Source of the DNA: Rhabditoides inermis
Taxonomy: Eukaryota > Nematoda > Chromadorea > Rhabditida > Rhabditidae
NCBI GenBank assembly: GCA_963966185.1
Contig: CAWZYM010000331.1
Span: forward strand, 487,501 to 551,500
Direction: 5' to 3'
DNA: 64,000 nt
The notes beneath the pieces were generated by a model, which saw nothing but the letters and a program-made list of their open reading frames with translations, had not been told where the DNA came from and did not search any database. The translations under genes were made by a program, and so were the position numbers. The number at the start of each line of letters is the position of its first letter. Position 1 is the stretch's first letter. Positions 1 through 11,650 of the stretch are shown here, piece after piece.

Positions 1-265
1 GTACTTTAACCATGATCTGCGTAATCGATATTGCATGCTATTTGATTCGCGAAAAGAATTCACATTCTGATTCTGTGAATGTGTGATTTTTATTCATTTG
101 TGTTGCATGCCTGTGAAATCAAATGTATGCAATTTCATTCCGCGAATCGCAAGTGGCTGTCAGTGACGTGATATCGTGCATACACTTACGGCGTGGTTTC
201 AATAAAAGCGCAGTGCCGCTGCTCACAAGCAGTGTCATAAGCTTATAAGCATCGCTGTGCCCGAG

Positions 266-752
266 ATGCTTTTGCTGCTGCTCCTCGTTCCCGCGTGTCT
301 CCTCGCCGCTCCTGGTGCAGCTGCGGACGCGACCCGGTTCGAGTACGACGAGGGAGCGTGTGAGCAAGTGGATTCGAGCTGGGCGCGCTGTGCCGGCTTC
401 CTTCTAGATCTGGACGACAGGCTCATGTGCTGCAAGTTCGATACGGTCAGTCTGTCAACGTGGATCGCGTCGTTTCTCAGAGATTCCTAATGAGGTTTTG
501 GACTCTAGGAGTTCCGCGCCTCATCGCAAGTCGATCTCGCGAGCTGTGAGAGTGAGCTGCCCGAGTGCCCGCTTGATACCACATCTCAGCCGACTGCCTC
601 GTCGTCCGCGGTGAGTTTGTGTACAAAAAATAGCTTACTAGATTATGAGGTTGGTAGCGAATTGCTCACTTTGATTCTAGGCGATCGATCCGACGACTGG
701 TGAGAGGGTCGTCTATGTAAAGTGCAATGTGAAGTGCGCCAAGAAACTGTGA
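266..752 (+). CDS. small secreted cysteine-rich protein, 3 exons
   Basis: Exons 266-445, 509-610 and 681-752 join in phase 0 with GT-AG introns of 63 and 70 bases and give 117 residues. The start is the ATG at 266, followed by a Leu-rich signal peptide (LLLLLLVPACLLAAPGAAA). The in-frame GTG nine bases upstream is not a plausible start. The mature part has eight cysteines, including a CC pair at the end of exon 1 and a C-terminal CNVKC. The stop is six bases before an AATAAA at 758-763. I do not recognise the family. An even cysteine count after a signal peptide suggests a disulfide-bonded secreted protein; the function is unknown. Confidence 0.72.
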
Positions 753-846
753 ACATGAATAAATTCGTCATTTCTTTGCCGGCTTGAAACGATAAATTTT
801 CGTTTCTGTTTTTCCCCCTTTCCAGTGTCACCGAACACAAATTCAC

Positions 847-1306
847 ATTATCTTTTAAAAGTACTTCCGTAAAAAGTGTTGTTTGTGTTAACCTGATTCA
901 AGAAAAGCGCATGCATATATTATTAATTTTCGAAAAATCAAATCGTAAACACCTGAACATGAAAACTAACACAAACTTGCTCTTTCAAACGAATATAGAA
1001 TAGTTACACGTAACATTCAGAATAATACGATTGTTTTGTTTATTTAGTGTTTTTTGCGGTTTATTATTTATGGTTTATCAGTAAAATAAAATGTTATTCG
1101 TGATGTTGTTTGACTCAATGTTTCAGGTATAAAAATGTCAAAAAAATAAAACATGGAATTATTCAACATTAATTATTCAAAAATTATTCAACGTTTTGAA
1201 AGAGCAAGTTTGTGTTAGTTTTCATGTTCAGGTGTTTACGATTTGATTTTTCGAAAATTAATAATATATGCATGCGCTTTTCTTGAATCAGGTTAACACA
1301 AACAAC
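847..1306. mobile_element. foldback (long-TIR) element, copy 1, right terminus missing
   Basis: The left arm (about 847-990) reappears reverse-complemented at about 1190-1306 around a roughly 200-base AT-rich spacer. The outer 30 bases of the right arm (ACTTTTTACGG...) are missing because copy 2 begins immediately. There is no ORF. This is a non-autonomous foldback/MITE-type element. Confidence 0.75.
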
Positions 1307-1797
1307 ATTATCTTTTAAAAGTACTTCCGTAAAAAGTGTTGTTTGTGTTAACCTGATTCAAGAAAAGCGCATGCATATATTATTAATTTTCGAAAAATCA
1401 AATCGTAAACACCTGAACATGAAAACTAACACAAACTTGCTCTTTCAAACGAATATAGAATAGTTACACGTAACATTCAGAATAATACGATTGTTTTGTT
1501 TATTTAGTGTTTTTTTGCGGTTTATTATTTATGGTTTATCAGTAAAATAAAATGTTATTCGTGATGTTGTTTGACTCAATGTTTCAGGTATAAATGTCAA
1601 AAAAAACAAAACATGGAATTATTCAACATTAATTATTCAAAAATTATTCAACGTTTTGAAAGAGCAAGTTTGTGTTAGTTTTCATGTTCAGGTGTTTACG
1701 ATTTGATTTTTCGAAAATTAATAATATATGCATGCGCTTTTCTTGAATCAGGTTAACACAAACAACACTTTTTACGGAAGTACTTTTAAAAGATAAT
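1307..1797. mobile_element. foldback (long-TIR) element, copy 2, complete
   Basis: It begins ATTATCTTTTAAAAGTACTT and ends with the reverse complement (AAGTACTTTTAAAAGATAAT). The arms are about 145 bases and nearly perfect. It is nearly identical to the element just upstream, so the pair is a recent head-to-tail duplication. It has no coding capacity. Confidence 0.8.
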
Positions 1798-1904
1798 ATA
1801 TGTCCTTTTGTTGAATTTCATAGAAATTTTCTCTCTCGTCTTCATACATGTAACATGTTCTTCTCTCATTATTTCATCAATTTCATTTCAAATTTTTTCG
1901 ATAT

Positions 1905-3957
1905 TTTCTCGTTCTCTCGTTCTCTCCTTCCATTCCTTCCCTCCTTCTCTCCTTCTTTCCTTCTCTCCTCCTCTCCTTTCCTCCTTCTCTCCTCCCATTC
2001 CTTCCCTCCTTCTCTCCTTCTCCCCTTCTCTCCTCCTCTCCTCCTCTCCTTCCCTCCTTCCCTCCTTCCCTCCTTCTTTCCTTCTCTCTTTCTCTCGTTC
2101 TCTCTTTCTCTCGTTCTCTCTTTCTCTCGTTCTCTCGTTATCCCTTTCTCTCTTTCTCTCGTTCTCTAGTTCTCTCGTTCTCTCGTTCTCTCTTTCTCCC
2201 TTTCTCTCTTTTCTCTCTTTCTCTCGTTCTCTCTTTTCTCTCTTTTCTCTCTTTCTCTCGTTCTCTCTTTCTCTCGTTCTCTCGTTCTCTCGTTCTCTCG
2301 TTCTCTCCGTCTCTCCGTCTCTCCTTCTCTCCTTCCCTCCTTCCCCCCTTCTCCCTTTCTCTCTTTCTCTCGTTCTCTCGTTCTCTCGTTATCTAGTTCT
2401 CTCGTTATTTCGTTTTCTCTTTCTCTCGTTCTCTCGTTCTCTCGTTCTCTCGTTCTCTCGTTCTCTCGTTCTCGCGTGTCTCCTTCTCTTCTTCTCTCCT
2501 TCCCTCCTTCCCTCCTTCTCCCTTTCTCTTTTTCTCTAGTTCTCCAGTTCTCTCTTTCTCTCGTTCTCTCTTTCTCTCTTTCTCTCTTTCTCTCTTTCTC
2601 TCTTTCTCTCGTTCTCTCGTTCTCTCGTTCTCTCGTTTCTCGTTCTCTCGTTCTCTCGTTTTCTCCGTCTCTCCGTCTCTCCTTCTCTTCTTCCCTCCTT
2701 CCCTCCTACCACCCTCCTTCTCTCTTTCTCTCGTTCTCTCGTTCTCTAGTTATATCGTTCTCTCTTTCTTTCGTTCTCTCTTTCTCTTGTTCTCTCTTTC
2801 TCTTGTTTTCTCGTTCTCTCGTTCTCTCGTTCTCTCGTTCTCTCTTTATCTCGTTCTCTCTTTCTATCCTTCTCTCGTTCTCTCGTTCTCTCGTTCTCTC
2901 GTTCTCTCCGTCTCTCCTTCTCTTCTTCCCTCCTTCTCTCCTTCTCTCTTTCTCTCTTTCTCTCGTTCTCTATTTCTCTCGTTATATCGTTATATCGTTC
3001 TCTCTTTTTCTCGTTCTCTCGTGCTCTCGTTTTCTCGTTCTCTCGTTCTCTCGTTGTCTCGTTGTCTCGTTGTCTCGTTCTCTCGTTGTCTCGTTCTCTC
3101 CTTCTTTCCTTCCCTCCTTCCCGCCTTCTCACTTTCTCTCTTTCTCTCGTTCTCTAGTTCTCTCGTTATATCGTTCTCTCTTTCACTCGTTTTCTCTTTC
3201 TATCGGTTTCTCTTTCTCTCGTTCTCTCATTATCTCTTTCTCTCTTTCTCTTTCTCTCTTTCTCTCTTTCTCTCTTTCTCTCTTTCTCTCTTTCTCTCTT
3301 TCTCTCTTTCTCTCTTTCTCTATTTCTCTCTTTCTCTCTTTCTCTTTTTTCTCTAGTTCTCTCCTTCTCTCCTTCTCTTCTTCTCTCCATCCCTCCTTCC
3401 CTCCTTCTCCCTTTCTCTCTTTCTCTCGTTCTCTAGCTCTCTCGTTATATCGTTCTCTCTTTCTCTCGTTTTCTCTTTCTCTCGTTTTCTCGTTTTCTCG
3501 TTCTCTCTTTCTCTCTTTCTCTCCTTCCCTCCTTCCCTCCTCCTCCCATTCTCTCTTTCTCTCGTTCTCTAATTCTCTCGTTATATCGTTCTCGCTTTCT
3601 CTCGTTCTCTCTTTATCTCTTTCTCTCTTTCTTTCGTTCTCTAGTTCTCTCGTTCTCTCTTTCTATCCTTCTCTTCTTCTCTCCATCCCTCCTTCCCTCC
3701 TTCTCCCTTTCTCTCTTTCTCTCGTTCTCTAGCTCTCTCGTTCTCTTTTTATATCTTTCTCTCTTTCTCTGGTTCTCTCGTTCTCTCGTTCTCTCTTTCT
3801 ATCCTTCTCTCGTTCTCTCGTTCTCTCGTTCTCTCCGTCTCTCCTTCCCTCCTTCCCTCCTCTCTTTTTCTCCTTTTCTCTCGTTATATCGTTCTCTCGT
3901 TCTCTCGTTCTCTCGTTCTCTCGTTCTCTCGTTCTCTCGTTCTCTCTTTCTCTCTCC
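1905..3957. repeat. 8-bp polypyrimidine satellite (CTCTCGTT/CTCTCTTT)
   Basis: The plus strand is almost pure C/T with a G about every eight bases in many stretches, interrupted by CTTCCCTCC-type blocks. Eight is not a multiple of three, so every frame encodes the same Ser/Leu/Phe-Arg 8-residue pattern; the long open frames here are artefacts of the repeat. Confidence 0.9.
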
Positions 3958-4304
3958 CCTTACTAAATTCCTACTGATCGCAGCCACCAAAGTACATCTG
4001 TCTCTCTCCAAACAGCGTGCTCTCTCGCGTGCTCTCGCGCTCGCCCGCCAGCAGAGGGCTAGCTATCAGCTAGCGTGACTGGAAACGACACCCACCCACA
4101 CGCTGGCCTTTCGCCTAGTGCGAGTGCGAGATCGCTCATAACTTCTTTCGGAGAAAAGATACAAAGATGCCGTCAATTAGTGATCTGCCCTATGGAACCG
4201 TGCGAATCTAACTAACATAAATTGGAAGACTTCACATTGTTGCTAACATGTCCTTTGGATATCGCTACTTGAAAATTCTGGCGCGAGCCTTATTTTAACC
4301 CAAG

Positions 4305-4329
4305 AGAGAGGGCGCTGCGCGCCCTCTCT
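4305..4329. other. GC-core hairpin at end of tandem unit 1
   Basis: AGAGAGGGCGC and GCGCCCTCTCT form an 11-bp perfect stem around TGC. CTAA follows directly, as at the 3' ends of Helitrons (hairpin then CTRR), although here the hairpin abuts and overlaps the CTAA. Confidence 0.6.
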
Positions 4330-4482
4330 AACTTTTTACGGAAGTACTTTTAAAAGATAATATATGTCCTTTTGTTGAATTTCATAGAAATTTTCTCTCT
4401 CGTCTTCATACATGTAACATGTTCTTCTCTCATTATTTCATCAATTTCATTTCAAATTTATTCGATATTTTCTCGTTCTCTC

Positions 4483-6522
4483 GTTCTCTCCTTCCATTCC
4501 TTCCCTCCTTCTCTCCTTCTTTCCTTCTCTCCTCCTCTCCTTTCCTCCTTCTCTCCTCCCATTCCTTCCCTCCTTCTCTCCTTCTCCCCTTCTCTCCTCC
4601 TCTCCTCCTCTCCTTCCCTCCTTCCTTCCTTCCCTCCTTCTTTCCTTCTCTCTTTCTCTCGTTCTCTCTTTCTCTCGTTCTCTCTTTCTCTCGTTCTCTC
4701 GTTATCCCTTTCTCTCTTTCTCTCGTTCTCTAGTTCTCTCGTTCTCTCGTTCTCTCTTTCTCCCTTTCTCTCTTTTCTCTCTTTCTCTCGTTCTCTCTTT
4801 TCTCTCTTTTCTCTCTTTCTCTCGTTCTCTCTTTCTCTCGTTCTCTCGTTCTCTCGTTCTCTCGTTCTCTCGTTCTCTCCGTCTCTCCGTCTCTCCTTCT
4901 CTCCTTCCCTCCTTCCCCCCTTCTCCCTTTCTCTCTTTCTCTCGTTCTCTCGTTCTCTCGTTATCTAGTTCTCTCGTTATTTCGTTTTCTCTTTCTCTCG
5001 TTCTCTCGTTCTCTCGTTCTCTCGTTCTCTCGTTCTCGCGTGTCTCCTTCTCTTCTTCTCTCCTTCCCTCCTTCCCTCCTTCTCCCTTTCTCTTTTTCTC
5101 TAGTTCTCCAGTTCTCTCTTTCTCTCGTTCTCTCTTTCTCTCTTTCTCTCTTTCTCTCGTTCTCTCGTTCTCTCGTTCTCTCGTTCTCTCGTTTCTCGTT
5201 CTCTCGTTCTCTCGTTTTCTCCGTCTCTCCGTCTCTCCTTCTCTTCTTCCCTCCTTCCCTCCTACCACCCTCCTTCTCTCTTTCTCTCGTTCTCTCGTTC
5301 TCTAGTTATATCGTTCTCTCTTTCTTTCGTTCTCTCTTTCTCTTGTTCTCTCTTTCTCTCGTTTTCTCGTTCTCTCGTTCTCTCGTTCTCTCGTTCTCTC
5401 GTTCTCTCTTTATCTCGTTCTCTCTTTCTATCCTTCTCTCGTTCTCTCGTTCTCTCGTTCTCTCGTTCTCTCCGTCTCTCCTTCTCTTCTTCCCTCCTTC
5501 TCTCCTTCTCTCTTTCTCTCTTTCTCTCGTTCTCTATTTCTCTCGTTATATCGTTATATCGTTCTCTCTTTCTCTCGTTCTCTCGTGCTCTCGTTTTCTC
5601 GTTCTCTCGTTGTCTCGTTGTCTCGTTGTCTCGTTGTCTCGTTCTCTCGTTGTCTCGTTCTCTCCTTCTTTCCTTCCCTCCTTCCCGCCTTCTCACTTTC
5701 TCTCTTTCTCTCGTTCTCTAGTTCTCTCGTTATATCGTTCTCTCTTTCACTCGTTTTCTCTTTCTATCGGTTTCTCTTTCTCTCGTTCTCTCATTATCTC
5801 TTTCTCTCTTTCTCTCTTTCTCTCTTTCTCTCTTTCTCTCTTTCTCTCTTTCTCTCTTTCTCTCTTTCTCTCTTTCTCTCTTTCTCTTTTTTCTCTAGTT
5901 CTCTCCTTCTCTCCTTCTCTTCTTCTCTCCATCCCTCCTTCCCTCCTTCTCCCTTTCTCTCTTTCTCTCGTTCTCTAGCTCTCTCGTTATATCGTTCTCT
6001 CTTTCTCTCGTTTTCTCTTTCTCTCGTTTTCTCGTTTTCTCGTTCTCTCTTTCTCTCTTTCTCTCCTTCCCTCCTTCCCTCCTCCTCCCATTCTCTCTTT
6101 CTCTCGTTCTCTAATTCTCTCGTTATATCGTTCTCGCTTTCTCTCGTTCTCTCTTTATCTCTTTCTCTCTTTCTCTCTTTCTTTCGTTCTCTAGTTCTCT
6201 CGTTCTCTCTTTCTATCCTTCTCTTCTTCTCTCCATCCCTCCTTCCCTCCTTCTCCCTTTCTCTCTTTCTCTCGTTCTCTAGCTCTCTCGTTCTCTTTTT
6301 ATATCTTTCTCTCTTTCTCTGGTTCTCTCGTTCTCTCGTTCTCTCTTTCTATCCTTCTCTCGTTCTCTCGTTCTCTCGTTCTCTCCGTCTCTCCTTCCCT
6401 CCTTCCCTCCTCTCTTTTTCTCCTTTTCTCTCGTTATATCGTTCTCTCGTTCTCTCGTTCTCTCGTTCTCTCGTTCTCTCGTTCTCTCGTTCTCTCGTTC
6501 TCTCGTTCTCTCTTTCTCTCTC
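4483..6522. repeat. 8-bp polypyrimidine satellite, second array
   Basis: Same CTCTCGTT/CTCTCTTT composition and internal block order as 1905-3957, with repeat-number differences only. Not coding. Confidence 0.9.
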
Positions 6523-6890
6523 CCCTTACTAAATTCCTACTGATCGCAGCCACCAAAGTACATCTGTCTCTCTCCAAACAGCGTGCTCTCTCGCGTGCTC
6601 TCGCGCTCGCCCGCCAGCAGAGGGCTAGCTATCAGCTAGCGTGACTGGAAACGACACCCACCCACCCACCCACCCACCCACCCACACGCTGGCCTTTCGC
6701 CTAGTGCGAGTGCGAGATCGCTCATAACTTCTTTCGGAGAAAAGATACAAAGATGCCGTCAATTAGTGATCTGCCCTATGGAACCGTGCGAATCTAACTA
6801 ACATAAATTGGAAGACTTCACATTGTTGCTAACATGTCCTTTGGATATCGCTACTTGAAAATTCTGGCGCGAGCCTTATTTTAACCCAAG

Positions 6891-6915
6891 AGAGAGGGCG
6901 CTGCGCGCCCTCTCT
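6891..6915. other. GC-core hairpin at end of tandem unit 2
   Basis: Identical to the 4305-4329 hairpin. Here CTAA is followed by T, the flank expected for an A|T Helitron insertion. Confidence 0.55.
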
Positions 6916-6916
6916 A

Positions 6917-7890
6917 ATGAACCATTGTCACTCAGTGATCGAGTGTATTATCTGCATCTGCATGCTAACCAGCTAAAAATCCAAAAAAGCGGCACGTTCA
7001 ACAACATTATTGTCAATTTCCACTGTAGCGTAAGGTCGGCGGTAACCGATTTGACACTTCATTCAACATTTCCCATCCTTTCTCGCCTTTCTTGCATGTA
7101 AAAAAAAATCCTATAGTCCTATAGACTATAAGATAAGCGTACGCAGTACGCGGACAGTAAGATATAAAACGAGAGAAGAAGGTAATTGATAACTTCAAAA
7201 TTTTTTATCGCAAACCAAGAGGCACAGTCATATTTACAGCGAGTGGGGCGAGTCAGAATCAATCAGTATCGGTCAATGATCAGTGATCATCAAGTGGAGG
7301 AGGTGCTTGTTCGGTGCGTGTCCGTAGATGTTCTCACGGCGCTGCCGGTCGCATCAGGTTGTGCGGGTACTCACCCTGAATAATAAAAATATTTTTCTCT
7401 TGAGTTTTAGCCCAATTGAATTCGTACTAGGAACACAGCTCATCTCTTGTACCTTGAACAAAGTTGCAATCATTATCCGAACACAATCAGTGAATATTGC
7501 TTGTCTACAGCATTTTTTATCTATGTATGCGGAATGAAACGTGCACAGAATCGAGTTGCATTATTCACATTTCAATGTGACAAATCAACGGGGCTAAAAA
7601 CCTTTTTTCTGTATTTCCACCTGCTTATAGTGCTGGAACGTGAAAGAAAACATGCGTGAAAGAAAACATCTATCTTAAAGCAACAGTGGCGACCTTTTTT
7701 CGACTCGGAGTATTATTAAAAATCATATTATCCTAACACATTTGCAATTTTCGCGAAAGAACGACGATTCTGCGCAATTTTCGATTCTGCCACTGCCAAT
7801 AATGCAGCTCAAAATTTGAATTTCCCGCCAACGCTTTACTGCAAAAACTGGGGTTGGAGACATAACCGCCAATAAACAATTCCCGGTCAC
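6917..7890. other. intergenic, no gene seen
   Basis: Short open frames only. None has splice-consistent exons, conserved motifs or a convincing start. No repeat was recognised beyond short AT runs. Confidence 0.5.
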
Positions 7891-7894
7891 TTGT

Positions 7895-7962
7895 TTCTTG
7901 GCTCAGTGCATGTGCGCTGCGTTATGGAACCGAGCTCGCTGGTTCTATTCCCGTTCCCGCCA
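7895..7962 (+). repeat. tRNA-derived SINE-like head (A box and B box)
   Basis: TGGCTCAGTGC at 7899-7909 fits the pol III A box, and GGTTCTATTCC at 7941-7951 fits the B box (GGTTCGANTCC) with one mismatch, at tRNA-like spacing and followed by CCCGCCA. The acceptor arms do not pair, so this is a degenerate tRNA-derived element and not a tRNA gene. The SINE tail could not be bounded. Confidence 0.45.
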
Positions 7963-8078
7963 AATGTTTTGCTCGTGGGAAAATGAGGAGTTGTGGCAGG
8001 TTGTGGCAGAAATAAGTCGCCACTGTTCCTTTAATGCGTTGCATAATGACTACAGACAGACGGACAGTGCGTCTTTTA

Positions 8079-8708
8079 TTAGGATACCGAGTTACCAAGT
8101 CCCACCTTTGTCTTGGGACTGAAGATGAGGTTAGAGCGGTGGGGGATCGGGTCGTGCGGGCCCGGAGTGGGCACGTGGCCGGCACAGTAGACCTACAAAT
8201 TGCATGCGTTGGTGAATCGAAGCATTGACGATAGACATGAGACAGCGATATGTTTCGTTCTCTTACACAATGCGCCGCTCTAATCGCCTTATTAGTTTCT
8301 TTTTTGTACGCTATTGTCACGAGCTGAGACTCTTCGACTTTGACGCAAAGCGCGCAACTTATCGAACATATCCAGTTCAAGAAATACTCAGATATACATC
8401 ACCACTCCGCGCGTGCACCTCGCATTTGATAATTCCGCGCGCAATTTTGATTCTAATCGCGTGCTCTCGATGGCTATCGATTTTCGAGTCGTCTCGCACT
8501 CTCTTGGCTCTTGCGCCCTCTAATGGCGGCAACTGATTTGTCCCCCGGTACACATTATCGAGTTCATATATATGTACCTCCAGATCCTGTGTGTCATTCC
8601 TGTTGTTGTGGTAAGTCTTGAGGGTGAGTCGCGTGCCGCAGATCCAGCACTTGAAGCAGCCCTTGTGGAACACCGCGCCGTCCTTCACCGGACCCATCTG
8701 CAAGCAGC

Positions 8709-8755
<47 letters not shown>

Positions 8756-9357
8756 TCCTTTCACTTTCTCATTTTATTATTTTCACATGGATTAAACTTT
8801 TATATTGCAAATCTTAGACAGTTCCAATCCTTTTCCACGCTCACATATTCAATCAATTCCCGGCGTCTCTCGAGTGTTCTGTTAGTGCGCGGTGCGTGGC
8901 GCCCTCTTCTCTCTCTCCCCCCTCTCTCTCTCTTTCCCTTCTCTCTTTCTCTCCTTCCCTCTCCCCCTCCCTCTCTCTTCCAGTTTCCCGGTTTGCGTGG
9001 TTTCCTCTCCTCTCCTCAACTGTTTGCTGTGACGGCGGCGTGGTATTTACTCGAGAATGCGAAAAAGAAGAAGAAGCGCCTGCTATGCGCTCCTCTCACT
9101 AGCTCGCGCAAATCGCATTTGCTTGTCAGTAGTGTTTACACTATTTGCTTTTCGAAGCGCTGGTACAGTGAATGGGCCAGAAACAGCGAGGTTTCCGGTT
9201 GCAGAGTGTGGATTGGCAGGGCGCCGGATAAGCCGCTCGGCAAACACATATGCAAATGTTGCGTCAAGGAGCAAAACGAGGAAAGTTGGCGGGGCGAAGT
9301 GTTTACCTTATCGTTGAAATAGGTGGGTCGTTTGCACCGAAAGCATGGCTCCATCAT
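8079..9357 (-). CDS. LIM-domain protein, 3 exons, similar to the LIM part of hillarin/LTD-1 proteins
   Basis: Exons read right to left: 9307-9357, 8578-8697 and 8079-8192, all in phase 0. The joined 94-residue product contains one complete LIM domain. The first finger is CFRC...FHKGC and the second is CWIC...VYCAGH, giving C-x2-C, H-x2-C, C-x2-C and C-x2-H zinc ligands. The spacing and the TLKTY-NN segment recall the N-terminal LIM of worm LIM/transglutaminase (LTD-1) and insect hillarin, which bind cytoskeletal partners. Nothing resembling a transglutaminase region follows within the window. The frame ends at TAA (8079-8081), which overlaps a TAATAAA polyadenylation-type signal. Alternatively a donor at AAG|GTGGG (8105) could lead to an unseen exon. 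The introns (385 and 609 bases) contain CT-rich simple repeat. Confidence 0.72.
8711..8752. repeat. (CT)n microsatellite in LIM-gene intron
   Basis: Uninterrupted CT dinucleotide run just upstream (minus strand) of the second LIM exon. A looser CT-rich tract continues at 8905-8980 within the same intron. Confidence 0.85.
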
Positions 9358-10598
9358 TTTGAAGCTGAAACGAGGCGTTTACTTTAGAATTCTAGAAACT
9401 ATCTAGTAAAATACACAACGTACGGAACGAAGAAAGTGGAACAACAAAGAGAATCGAATATTTGCGAAACTGCAATGACATGTAATCATCAAAAATCAAT
9501 AAAGAGTTGATCAAACAAATCGTATACAAAATGAGTGACTCGGAAAGTGAGTGTGCAGTACCGGTAATGCAAATAACAAGACACACTTGTCAACGTACTC
9601 GAAAGAACGAAAGAAATAAGAGAACAGCGAGCGCCTGAGAATGAGTCTACTAGATTCTTGGTCTACCAGCCTCGATCCAGCCTCGACAGGAGAGAGAGAG
9701 AAAGTTGCCTGGGCAAGTGCGCACGCGAGAGAGCATGGTCCCGAGAGACGGCAGACAGCGAGTGGACGGAGAGAGTGTGCATGAGGAGAGGAGCAGAGCG
9801 CTGAAGGAGAGTGTTAATACAAACAGAAAGAGGTGTGGGTGGGACGAGAGGAGAGAGGGGTTAGAGAGAGTGGGGAATGCGTCTGTGCGAATGGCATAGT
9901 AGAGAGAGAGAGAGAGAGGGGGGGGGGGGGGGAGGAGAAAGGGAAAATCCAAGTGTGTATGCGTTCTTATCTCACTCAATCAAGTGATTTGTACTATACG
10001 CTACGATCACATATGGTTCTCTTCTAGTGTGATCATCAATTGTATAATTGAACAAAATCAATAATCGATAACAGCTGATTATGCAAATCACTTTTGACTA
10101 GGTCCACTCCAGAAATCGGAGCGCTCTTGAATTGCGCGCAGCGGCCGTTGACCCAAGCAACACACTGACAACAGTCCATGCTCTCACTCGAGAGAGAGAG
10201 AGAGAAAGAGAGAGAGAAGGGAGAGAGGGAGAGAGAGTGGAAGAAAGGAAGAAAACGCTCAGAGATCGGAGACAGCCTCTGGACAGCCTCGCCCATGTCT
10301 TGCATTATGCACTCGCAAACAATCAGTGCAATCACTCTTGGCACGATCTCTTATCTCGAAGATAAAAGAACAGATGTAGCGATTGAACTCAATTGAATGA
10401 AAACAGAAACACTCTGACAAAATGGTTGTGAAAAAGAATCAGTATTTTGAATATTTTCCACGCCTAAATGAAATGAACGAAACGAAACGAAATGAAACCA
10501 CACTTGTTTCGAGGAGAGTTTTTTTGTGTTTCACAGTGACTTAAGGAGCGGAAATCTCGTGAATAATGAGAGACACAGACACACTGCGTCACAAATCA
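9358..10598. other. gene-free purine-rich stretch
   Basis: Contains (GA)n and a G run near 9902-9932 and a further (GA)n at 10190-10240. The short open frames follow repeat composition and have no motif. Confidence 0.5.
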
Positions 10599-10701
10599 TT
10601 TATTACAGTTACGTTACAATACAAATATGGTTTGTGATCGATGAATTTCGTGTGCGTGTAGATCAGAAGACGTTGTGGAAGCGAGAGAAGGAGCTGCTAG
10701 A

Positions 10702-10951
10702 TTACTTGGGTCCGAGGTAGCAGGAGACGTCCATGCGGGGAGTGCCGCCACCGCCGCCGCCGCCACCTGAAGAGTACGGTTGGGGTATTGTAAAATACAG
10801 TAATCCACGCACCGCTGGGGGCGCTGCCGCCGCCGCCGCCGCCTCCCGAGGATCCTCCGAATGCGTAGTCCTCCCTGGCGTATCCGCCTCCGCCTCCGCC
10901 TCCGCCGCCACCGCCACCGCCAGGGGTCATGTAGGCCGACTTGTCTCCCAT
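10702..10951 (-). CDS. small glycine-rich protein, 2 exons
   Basis: Exon 1 is 10813-10951 and exon 2 is 10702-10766, separated by a 46-base GT-AG intron. The product is 67 residues and starts MGDKSAYMTP. Two or three long Gly runs flank YAREDYAFGG, and it ends MDVSCYLGPK. AATAAA lies about 100 bases after the stop (complement of 10599-10604). There is no signal peptide and one cysteine. The family is not recognised; low complexity makes homology unreliable, but the in-phase splice and the non-repetitive ends argue for a real gene. Confidence 0.6.
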
Positions 10952-11312
10952 GATGACTCGACTGATCGAATGATGCCAGCCCCGTCCGGCCGGCCCGCTT
11001 TTGTACGGCCGAGTAGCGAGATGGAAATGACCACAGACATTCAAAGTGTGCAGGATGATTTCGAATAGTGAAGTTGAATCCATAGGCACGAAATCATCAA
11101 AACACAAACTCAATGGTCACACGGTGATATAGAAGACTGCAACGTTTTGTGTTAGAGTCATTAATCAACAGATTTTCTATGTTTATGTCAGACCTCGGTT
11201 CGAGATCGAGAATAGAATAGCGCATACGGGTTCTATCACTCTCTCTTTCGAATAGGAAACAGAACAAAAACACGAGATTGCTGAATTTCTGAATTACATG
11301 CAGTCGAGAGAT

Positions 11313-11646
11313 CTATATAGCCTGCGTCAGAGCGATAGATTTCGATCTACCTCGCTTGCAGTTCGAAATACGGTGCCATAACCGTCTGCCTCTCTTGTTT
11401 CGCGTGCTATTGCGGAGAGCTGACTCTCCGTCTTCCTCTGATCTACCCCGCCGCGCTCAACTTATTGCGAGCATAGAACTATATATAGCCTGCGCCAGAG
11501 CGATAGTTTTCGATCTACCTCGCTTGCAGTTCGAAATACGGTGCCATAACCGTCTGCCTCTCTTGTTTCGCGTGCTATTGCGGAGAGCTGACTCTCCGTC
11601 TTCCTCTGATCTACCCCGCCGCGCTCAACTTATTGCGAGCATAGAA
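11313..11646. repeat. 168-bp repeat, two tandem copies
   Basis: Two adjacent near-identical copies (about 11313-11478 and 11479-11646) beginning CTATATAGCCTGCG and containing CGATCTACCTCGCTTGCAG. A third, diverged copy lies at 13635-13762. Confidence 0.85.
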
Positions 11647-11650
11647 CTAT

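Larger units (their letters stand above)
1767..4330. repeat. 2.56-kb tandem unit, copy 1
   Basis: It starts at ACTTTTTACGGAAGTACTTT inside the foldback right arm and ends after a GC hairpin (4305-4329). The whole block recurs at 4331-6916 at near identity. It consists of a short AT-rich lead, about 2 kb of pyrimidine satellite, then about 370 unique bases. No gene is seen. Confidence 0.85.
4331..6916. repeat. 2.59-kb tandem unit, copy 2
   Basis: Second copy of the 1767-4330 block. It differs by satellite-repeat counts and a longer CACCC run near 6657-6684. The 5' end is an orphan foldback right arm, which shows the duplication junction cut through that element. Confidence 0.85.

Noticed and set aside
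1808..3732. Long open frames (up to 418 codons) rich in Ser/Leu/Phe/Arg, also 4372-6532
   Set aside because: They are translations of an 8-bp satellite. All three frames give the same repeated octapeptide pattern, and the opposite strand gives RER/NER-rich frames. No gene features.
7922..8380. 152-codon minus-strand frame as a LIM-gene extension
   Set aside because: It runs in a different frame from the LIM exon and its end (GTGIEPA) is a typical translation of a tRNA-derived SINE.
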